From positions 1 through 32,633 of IMG/VR virus record IMGVR_UViG_3300041955_001672: DNA of 32,633 bases; one strand, 5' to 3'. The stretch comes from a virus. The notes beneath the pieces were generated by a model. That model was not told where the DNA came from, searched no databases, and worked only from the letters and a program-made list of their open reading frames with translations. Below, piece by piece: positions 27,022 through 32,633 of the stretch. The first letter of the stretch is position 1. The number at the start of each line of letters is the position of its first letter. Made by a program: the position numbers and the translations under genes.

Positions 27022-29790
27022 ATGAAAAAATTAACCGCCTTTTGGTTTGCTTGCCTTTTTACTTTTGCCTTTTGCCTTGCCTCCTATGCCGGTCAATGGA
27101 CCGCCCACGGCTATTTCTATAAGCCCAGCCTGGGGGCCTCAGGGCAGACGGAATATAATCTGTTCAACCAGGGCCTCGACCAGGCCGACGCCGAGCTGTT
27201 CGCCTTGGACCCCCCCCCGGGCCTCGTAGCCACCCCGCCCCTCACCTATAACGCCGCCAACGGCGTAATAGCCCTCCCCCAGGCCAGCGCCACTGTCAGC
27301 GGCTACCTGGCCTCCGGCGACTGGAGCGCCTTCAACGCCAAACAGCCCGCCATCTCCCCCGGCGCCACCTCCCAATACTGGCGGGGCGACAAGACCTGGC
27401 AGACCCTCAACCCCGCGGCGGTGGGGGCGGCCCCAGCCACCGCCGGAACCTCCATCCTCAAAGGCAACGGCTCCGGCGGCACTACCGCGGCCGTTTCTAA
27501 TACCGATTATGCCGCGGTCCGGGATAACGGCGATCCAACTTATCTATGGAACGGCAACAAACTCCTTTCCCGCATCTCCGATATCTGGGCGTCCATTACC
27601 GGGGGGAACCTGATTGTTTGGGGCAGCAACATCTATGGCACCAATTTGGCCACCGTCATCAGCACCATCGGCAGTTCCACCCCGGCCAATCTCATCGTTC
27701 CTCCGGGGACCTTTACTATTTCCGCTAATGTGGCCACTACTCCGAATATTCGCCTTCTTCCTCAGAATGGAGCCAATATAAGCATCCCCACCGGCGTCAC
27801 CCTGACCATCAATGGCCCCTTCGAGGCCGGGCCATATCAGATGTTTTCCTATACCGGAACCGGGCAAGGTCCGCAGGCTAATAACACTGGAGTATGGCCC
27901 CTGATATTCAGCAGGACTAGCGTTGAAAAATTATATCCCCAGTGGTGGGGAGCCAAAGGGACCGATTCCTCCGCCGATTTTACTGCTCTACAGCAGATGG
28001 TGGATTGCAGCATAGCCAGCGGCGGTCTCCCCATGTTTTGCCCTGCCGGAGTCTATAAATTAACTGACACCCTGAAACTCGGTTATGGGGCGCCTGGATT
28101 TGTCTATGGGGCCTTATTTGAGGGCGCAGGCGCCAACCTTAGCGGCACCAATGGCATGTCAGCCGGAAATAATGGTAATCAAATGACCGCCTTTGATGCG
28201 ACCGGTTTTGGTGATCGTCCTGCTATTAACATTCAGGCGAGCAGGCAAGTGCAGTTGAAGGGCTTTCGGGTCTTCGGTAGAAATGTTGCGCCGCAGACGG
28301 CTGCTTTTGAAACTACTGGTCCTGACCCGAATAAAGCCAACTGGATTACTTCGGGATGTGTAGACTCGCAGTATGCCCCCTATTGCGGCATCTCCATAGA
28401 TGCCTACGCAGGAACTGCACCTACTGGTGGCTATTCCAACGATACTTACGGGCGGGGTACTAGTTCAGGAACATTTATGGAAGACGTGATGGTGCAATAT
28501 TTTGTCGTCGGCTTAATGTTGACACCATCTAGTAACAATGCGGCAGATGATTTCTTTAGCGGCAAAGATTGCGACCTAATGTATAACACCTATGGATATT
28601 CCAGTGGGGCCAATCAAAGTGATTCCATTAACTTCTACAATTGTTGGATAGAAAGGAACTGGTGCAGCATAATAACTAATGCTCACGGAGCGCTGCAAGG
28701 CCATTGGCCTAATATATTCGGTGGCGGGATGCAGGACGCCTGGAAGTTGTTTGAGGGCTCGTCACAAGGCACCGCTACTATTGAAGGAATATGGTGTGAG
28801 GCGTTTACTTGGCTGGGCAATTTTGGAGTTCAAGTAGCCGGACAGGCTTTTTCCCTGATTAATTTTGTTGGGGATCATTTTTCTTGGGGAGTAAATGCAG
28901 GAAATCCTATTTATGAGCCATATTTCTTCACTGCCAATAACCCTATTAAGTTTGATACTTGTGATTTCAACGCAGAGAATCGACTGAATGTGTGGAATTT
29001 CTTTAATGGGAATAATACTACTTTTATTAATTGCAGCTATTGGAACTTTGCAGCCGGTCCTAACTTCATCGGGATTAATGACTACGCTGGCGGTCTGGCG
29101 ATGCTGGGCTACCAATATATTAATTGTAATGTTTATGTAGGAAGCGGTACCGCCTCTACCTGCCCCAACAACCAATATCTCGGCATGGCGGGGTTCGCCA
29201 GGCAGCTTATTGCGCCTTGGACAAGCGATGTCAAACTATGGGGGAACAATGGATTTAGTAGTTGCCATGTAAATCTGATGCCTTATGGCTATGAGGTCCC
29301 CAGCAATGATTTCTCCGGCTCACTATCCATAACAGGGACAAATCACAGTGCGGTTCTTTCCTTTACCGCCAACAATTCGGCTGAATGGTTGACGGGTGAT
29401 ATTATCCTGTGGCAGGTCTATGATAGAACGGCAACTATAGCCCCGAATGTGCCGGCATTTAAAGTCACGAATGTAAATAGTGGCACCGGCGTGGTCACGG
29501 CGCAAAGTTTGCTGGATAATATCAATGTTGCGTATGCGCCTAACCATCTGTACAAAGCCCTGCCTTTATTTATTAATGGCGCAGTAGCCACCGGCAACAC
29601 GCACAACAATACTACGGTTGATAACGTGACTAATATTAGCAACTTTGCAGTAGGCGATTACATTCAAGGAGCCGGGATTACTTGGGCCAGAATTGTCAAT
29701 ATCTCGGGAACGACCATCACCCTAAGCCGGAACGCCTCGGCCACGGCTAACGGCGTAAGTATTTATAATTGCGGGTTGACGGCTTATTAA
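27022..29790 (+). CDS. Large tail spike-like protein with a Sec signal peptide
   Basis: The 922-aa protein begins with a strong signal peptide (KKLTAFWFACLFTFAFCLASYA, cleavage about 24). A fibre-type N-terminus follows (YNLFNQGLDQADAELFALD, TVSGYLASGDWSAFNA, TSQYWRGDKTWQTLNPAAVG). From about residue 300 (LYPQWWGAKGTDSSADFTALQQMVD and PAGVYKLTDTLKLG) the sequence is of the pectate-lyase-like beta-helix type found in tail spikes, which bind or cut surface polysaccharide. The nucleotide composition becomes more AT-rich from about 27.9 kb to 29.2 kb, unlike the GC-rich neighbours. ATG 27022 follows AAAGGAGAACCGGCC. No catalytic residue set is identified. Confidence 0.82.
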   Translation: MKKLTAFWFACLFTFAFCLASYAGQWTAHGYFYKPSLGASGQTEYNLFNQGLDQADAELFALDPPPGLVATPPLTYNAANGVIALPQASATVSGYLASGDWSAFNAKQPAISPGATSQYWRGDKTWQTLNPAAVGAAPATAGTSILKGNGSGGTTAAVSNTDYAAVRDNGDPTYLWNGNKLLSRISDIWASITGGNLIVWGSNIYGTNLATVISTIGSSTPANLIVPPGTFTISANVATTPNIRLLPQNGANISIPTGVTLTINGPFEAGPYQMFSYTGTGQGPQANNTGVWPLIFSRTSVEKLYPQWWGAKGTDSSADFTALQQMVDCSIASGGLPMFCPAGVYKLTDTLKLGYGAPGFVYGALFEGAGANLSGTNGMSAGNNGNQMTAFDATGFGDRPAINIQASRQVQLKGFRVFGRNVAPQTAAFETTGPDPNKANWITSGCVDSQYAPYCGISIDAYAGTAPTGGYSNDTYGRGTSSGTFMEDVMVQYFVVGLMLTPSSNNAADDFFSGKDCDLMYNTYGYSSGANQSDSINFYNCWIERNWCSIITNAHGALQGHWPNIFGGGMQDAWKLFEGSSQGTATIEGIWCEAFTWLGNFGVQVAGQAFSLINFVGDHFSWGVNAGNPIYEPYFFTANNPIKFDTCDFNAENRLNVWNFFNGNNTTFINCSYWNFAAGPNFIGINDYAGGLAMLGYQYINCNVYVGSGTASTCPNNQYLGMAGFARQLIAPWTSDVKLWGNNGFSSCHVNLMPYGYEVPSNDFSGSLSITGTNHSAVLSFTANNSAEWLTGDIILWQVYDRTATIAPNVPAFKVTNVNSGTGVVTAQSLLDNINVAYAPNHLYKALPLFINGAVATGNTHNNTTVDNVTNISNFAVGDYIQGAGITWARIVNISGTTITLSRNASATANGVSIYNCGLTAY

Positions 29791-29791
29791 G

Positions 29792-29947
29792 ATGCTGAAA
29801 AACTACAAATATTTCTGGTTCAACTATGATACGATTTACTCTATTGCCACCAATATGCTGCTCACGGCCAATGGCGGCAATTTTAACGGCACCGGCGCGG
29901 TCAGGATAGTTTGCCATTATATCGCCCTGGAACCGCCGACTAATTGA
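29792..29947 (+). CDS. Small ORF after the tail spike, unknown function
   Basis: The protein has 51 aa (starts MLKNYKYFWFNYDTIYSIA, ends CHYIALEPPTN). The ATG lies 2 nt after the tail spike stop, so translation could be coupled; no independent Shine-Dalgarno is seen. It is aromatic-rich, with no known motif. It could be a spike chaperone or a remnant of a longer tail gene. It is the last plausible gene of the phage cluster. Confidence 0.4.
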   Translation: MLKNYKYFWFNYDTIYSIATNMLLTANGGNFNGTGAVRIVCHYIALEPPTN

Positions 29948-30308
29948 GGAGCGGCAGTGGCTTATGCCGGCTAATCTGTCCGGCTCCCTGACCGCAAATT
30001 ATATCTGACCTTGACGCTAACCCCAGGCCAGACGGAGCCTGGCCGTGGCAAAGCTGCCCCAGACAGATTCGCCCTGGAAAACCCGGCGTTTCCGCCAAGG
30101 CTCGCTTTTGGGAGGCCATTCCGGGGAAGCAGGCGCCTGCCGGAGAATTTTAAGCTTCTCCTGTGGGACCAGAAAACTCTTACCCAGTGCTAAATCGGCA
30201 ACCACCGAAGATCCCGGAAGCATCGGCCTCTTCCTTCTCCAGGGGGAATGAATTAGAATTTGCAGGCGGGGAGTGGCGACGAGCTCTCTAAATTCTGAGG
30301 AGACCGAA
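29948..30308. other. Gap at the right end of the phage cluster
   Basis: No convincing gene. Two small hairpins (GCCGG...CCGGC near 29970 and CCAGGC...GCCTGG near 30030) lack U-runs and are weak terminator candidates. Short frames on both strands have no ribosome binding site or motif. The phage/host border probably lies here, but no attachment repeat was recognised. Confidence 0.4.
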
Positions 30309-30512
30309 ATGCCGGAAATTAAAGTGAAAGGGATGAGTTGCGGGCATTGCGCCGCGGCGGTGACCAGGGCCCTTAAAAGCCTGCCGGGGATTTCGGAGGT
30401 GCAAGTGAACCTGGCCGACGGCCGGGTGACTTACCAGAGCGCCGGGCCGGTGCCCCCAGAAGAATTGGCCCGGGTGATCAAGGCCGCGGGCTATGAGGTG
30501 GTCTCGGGATAG
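30309..30512 (+). CDS. Heavy-metal-associated (HMA/CopZ-like) domain protein
   Basis: The 67-aa protein is one complete HMA domain. MSCGHC (C11 and C14) is the metal-binding CxxC, followed by AAAVTRALKSLPGISEVQVNLADGRVTY and the last helix PEELARVIKAAGYEVVS. Such proteins carry copper(I) or other soft metals to transporters. No P-type ATPase gene is next to it. The start is ATG 30309 after CTGAGGAGACCGAA. It appears to be a host gene outside the phage. Confidence 0.9.
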   Translation: MPEIKVKGMSCGHCAAAVTRALKSLPGISEVQVNLADGRVTYQSAGPVPPEELARVIKAAGYEVVSG

Positions 30513-30683
30513 CCGCCCACAGGGGCGGGAGGGTCGGGCTGGGGAACAGACTCGTCCCCCTCCGGTGGTTGACTTCTCAGCCCTACCGGGCCGGGGGAAG
30601 AATGCGCCGCAGTGCCGCCGGCCCCGGCAAGGGTCCGGCCTGCCGGGGATCCTGCGGGCGGCGGCCGGCCACCTGGCTAGCGC
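30513..30683. other. Gap between convergent genes
   Basis: A GC-rich hairpin (CCGCCC-ACAG-GGGCGG, 30513-30528) lies at the stop of the HMA gene; it lacks a U-run. No gene is called. Confidence 0.35.
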
Positions 30684-31973
30684 CTAGCGCAATCCTCGCC
30701 CCTCTCCAGTTCCACCGGTCACCGGCGCCGACCTGGGTAATGAAGAAGCGGGCCCAGGCCGCGGCGCCACCGGAGCCGGAGTTCCCAACGGTGGAGGGGC
30801 GGACCCGGACGGGACCTTAATCCCTTGAGCTTGCTGCTGGATCTGCCGTCGCATCATGGGGGTCAGGGCGTGCACCGATTGCGGGGGCAGGGCCATGCCC
30901 TTGGGCGGGGTTATGCCCTTGCTCCCATACGCGCCTATTTTCGGCGCCCGCTGTCGTCCCGGCGCCGTCAAGATTTGGGGAACCTCCTTGGCGACCCGGG
31001 GGATCTCCTGGGTGGCTTTGGGGAGATTCGCCGGCGGCGGCACCACCCCAGGGCGAACCAACTGTCCCTGGACTGCGGCCGGATCTGTCACCCGGGTAAT
31101 TTGAAATCCCGTGCTCCCAAGCACCGCCGCGGGGATGGCGGCCCGGATAAAGGGCTGCTTGGACGTCACCGGATCTGGGGGGAGTACGTTTCGCAACCGG
31201 GTGAGGTTGACGTTTTCGGCAAAGTTGTTGAGGGTGGCGATATTAGTATTGGTCACCCGAGCCACGAAGGGGAAGGGCGGTCCGAAGGCGAAGAAGGCCC
31301 GGGGGGCAAAGACCGGAGAGACATAATTGCTCTCGAAAACGGTCCCGGGAAACAGCACCGGCACGAAATTATAGGGCGCCAGAGCGGCGGAGTTGGCAAA
31401 GGAAAAGCTCGGGAAGAAGGGCGAGCCGAATCCCCGCAGAAAAAAGGGGGCCCGGACGAAGACCCAGAAAGGCGGGCACAGGAGATCCACCAACGACATG
31501 CCGAAGTAATATCCTGCGCTGGGATAATATGCCGGCTCCGGGACAAAATCGGGCGGCGGGATGGGGGCCCAGCCCAGGTAATCATCACTGGCGCGCCAGG
31601 CCGTGGTGGAGGGATACCAGGTGCTGCCCGGGACCCAGACCCAGCCGTATTCAGTAGTGGGCATCCAGTTGCCGAAGTGGTAAGTGGCCCAGCCCCAGGG
31701 TTCAGAGGTTTCAAAGATCCAGCCCTGTGCGGTGGGCAACCAGCGGCCGTCCACATAGGGCCGCCAGTTGGTGGTCAGCCCATTGGTGGGATACCATACC
31801 GGCCCGTAGTGGCCGTAGTTCACCCAGGCGCCGTAAGGGGCCAGGGCATCGTAAAACAGGGCCAGATCCTCGGCGGCGGCCCGGGCGGGGCCGCCCGGGA
31901 TGGCGGTCCAGGCCAGCAGAAGCAGCAGGGCCAGGCCCATCACCTTGCCAGGATTTTTGTCAGCCAGCCTCAT
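30684..31973 (-). CDS. Secreted DUF6600-type protein
   Basis: The 429-aa protein has a signal peptide (PGKVMGLALLLLLAWTAIPGGPARAAA) and then the Trp/Tyr/Gly-rich repeats of the DUF6600 group. Examples are APYGAWVNYGHYGPVWYP, NWRPYVDGRW, GWIFETSEPWGWATYHFGNW, YGWVWVPGSTWYPSTTAW and DDYLGWAPIPPP. The C-terminal third is Pro/Gln-rich and probably disordered. The function of the family is unknown; it is exported. ATG 31973 is preferred over 32048 because CCAAGGGAGGTGGGCAG precedes it on the - strand and the signal peptide starts there. It is a host gene facing the HMA gene. Confidence 0.85.
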   Translation of the reverse strand: MRLADKNPGKVMGLALLLLLAWTAIPGGPARAAAEDLALFYDALAPYGAWVNYGHYGPVWYPTNGLTTNWRPYVDGRWLPTAQGWIFETSEPWGWATYHFGNWMPTTEYGWVWVPGSTWYPSTTAWRASDDYLGWAPIPPPDFVPEPAYYPSAGYYFGMSLVDLLCPPFWVFVRAPFFLRGFGSPFFPSFSFANSAALAPYNFVPVLFPGTVFESNYVSPVFAPRAFFAFGPPFPFVARVTNTNIATLNNFAENVNLTRLRNVLPPDPVTSKQPFIRAAIPAAVLGSTGFQITRVTDPAAVQGQLVRPGVVPPPANLPKATQEIPRVAKEVPQILTAPGRQRAPKIGAYGSKGITPPKGMALPPQSVHALTPMMRRQIQQQAQGIKVPSGSAPPPLGTPAPVAPRPGPASSLPRSAPVTGGTGEGRGLR

Positions 31974-32130
31974 CTGCCCACCTCCCTTGGGGTTTCGGCT
32001 CCGAAATTCTTTCTCCGGGTTCCCAATGGCCTGGGCCAAGTTACGCAAAAAAAGTAACCATGCCCTTGGTGGAAATCAAGGCAAGCGGAAGTATCGTCGT
32101 TCAATACAGGCCGCGCCTTCCTGCCCGAAT

Positions 32131-32152
32131 CTCCCCTTTGCGGGGGAGGGGC
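32131..32152. repeat. Pyrimidine/purine hairpin P3
   Basis: CTCCCCTTTGCGGGGGAGGGG, a short relative of P1 and P2 outside the phage cluster. Confidence 0.7.
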
Positions 32153-32294
32153 AGTTACGAAAAGCCCCCGCTCCCAGTAATGTCCGGCAAGGTTTTTGCT
32201 ATGAGGCAGGCAATAAAGAATTGTTTGAACTTAGGCATGCCCACTAGCTAATCATTTCATGACATTTACGAGCCTTTTACATTCTCTTCTCGGC

Positions 32295-32322
32295 TACGGG
32301 CGACCCAGCGGGTCGCCCCTAC
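32295..32322. repeat. GC-rich palindrome G17
   Basis: GGGCGACCC-AGC-GGGTCGCCCCTAC, a host-side relative of the G family with a different core. Confidence 0.8.
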
Positions 32323-32347
32323 ATTTCATGGAATTTACAAGCTATTT

Positions 32348-32380
32348 CCCTCTCCCCTCGCAGGGGAGAGGGGATTTAGT
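32348..32380. repeat. Pyrimidine/purine hairpin P4
   Basis: CCCTCTCCCCTCGCAGGGGAGAGGG, the same family as P1 and P2, in host sequence. Confidence 0.8.
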
Positions 32381-32521
32381 GAGCATCGGTATAATATGTT
32401 GATATCACTGAAATAACAATATTCTAGAGTTTAACTGCGAGATAGTGTAATCTTCTCCATGCAATCTTGTTGCCGGACACTACTGCGCGGCTCCCCCTGC
32501 CAAATTATCCATACTTCCTCC

Positions 32522-32633
32522 TCAGCGAAAATGGCAGGCGACCCAGTATTCCGGGGCGGTTTCCCGGTAGGCCGGGACCTGGTCCCGGCAGCGGGGGAAC
32601 TCGGCCTCGGGACAGCGGGGGTGAAAGGGGCAG
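32522..32633 (-). CDS. Oligo/dipeptide ABC transporter ATPase, C-terminal end (partial)
   Basis: Only the last 36 codons are in the window. They read CPFHPRCPEAEFPRC...PEYWVACHFR and then a stop, which is the conserved C-terminal Cys-rich extension (oligo_HPY type) of Opp/Dpp transporter ATPases, where CxFHPRCP and VACH are diagnostic. The gene is truncated by the window edge, so Walker motifs lie outside. It belongs to the host chromosome. Confidence 0.88.
   Translation of the reverse strand, partial: CPFHPRCPEAEFPRCRDQVPAYRETAPEYWVACHFR

Larger units (their letters stand above)
31974..32521. other. Intergenic stretch with host copies of repeats
   Basis: No gene is called. It holds two pyrimidine/purine hairpins (P3 32131-32152; P4 32348-32380) and one GC-rich palindrome (G17 32295-32322). 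All lie outside the phage cluster, showing that these repeat families belong to the host chromosome. Confidence 0.6.

Noticed and set aside
29967-30043. Intrinsic terminator at the end of the phage cluster
   Set aside because: Two hairpins are present but neither is followed by a U-run.
30825-32057. 410-codon ORF on the + strand opposite the DUF6600-type gene
   Set aside because: The opposite strand has a signal peptide, a ribosome binding site and family motifs; this frame has none.

Overview
The window is GC-rich Gram-negative bacterial DNA. It carries one long, co-oriented siphovirus-type morphogenesis cluster (about 1.27-29.95 kb, + strand) set between ordinary chromosomal features. On the left is a tRNA-Lys(CUU) on the - strand, with its own promoter and terminator. 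On the right are a heavy-metal-associated (HMA) domain protein, a secreted DUF6600-type protein (- strand) and the last 36 codons of an Opp/Dpp-type ABC transporter ATPase (- strand). Taxonomy cannot be read directly. The base composition and the abundance of small palindromic and heptanucleotide repeats would fit a Desulfobacterota (deltaproteobacterial) genome, but that is inference.

Layout of the cluster: small coiled-coil/TM protein (XhlA-like), small ORF, small terminase, lipoprotein, papain-like cysteine peptidase, large terminase (split by one in-frame stop), portal, glycosyltransferase-like protein, small secreted protein, prohead protease/scaffold, major capsid, several small ORFs, head-tail connector, gp10-like protein, tail terminator-like protein, Pro/Ala-rich protein, tail tube, G/GT tail chaperone with a -1 frameshift, tape measure, DUF2460 protein, TM mini-protein, DUF2163 protein, NlpC/P60 peptidase, cold-shock protein, a 1269-aa tail-tip protein, collar-domain fibre, holin, NlpC/P60-like endolysin with a peptidoglycan-binding domain, and a large tail spike. 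From terL to the tip protein the order matches both siphophages and the Rhodobacter-type gene transfer agent. No integrase, repressor, excisionase or replication gene is present in the window.

The most striking feature is what fills the gaps. Most intergenic junctions in the cluster hold a stem-loop built from degenerate 7-nt tandem repeats, with left-arm and right-arm units that are reverse complements around an A-rich centre. Other gaps, and the interior of several genes, hold GC-rich palindromes of the GTAGGGGCGGG...CCCGCCCCTAC type. These elements also lie in frame inside the terminase, portal, protease/scaffold and chaperone genes. In terL a heptad array contributes the only stop codon separating the ATPase and nuclease halves. 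A separate element of about 250-365 bp, with the look of a structured RNA, occurs twice (651-1015 and 20787-21035; about 93% identity over 201 nt).

Reading: a long-resident, possibly domesticated or decaying prophage (or GTA-like element) colonised by host repeat families. The cluster still keeps nearly complete head, tail and lysis modules and several unusual cargo genes (papain-like protease, glycosyltransferase, cold-shock protein, tail fibre and spike with Sec signal peptides).
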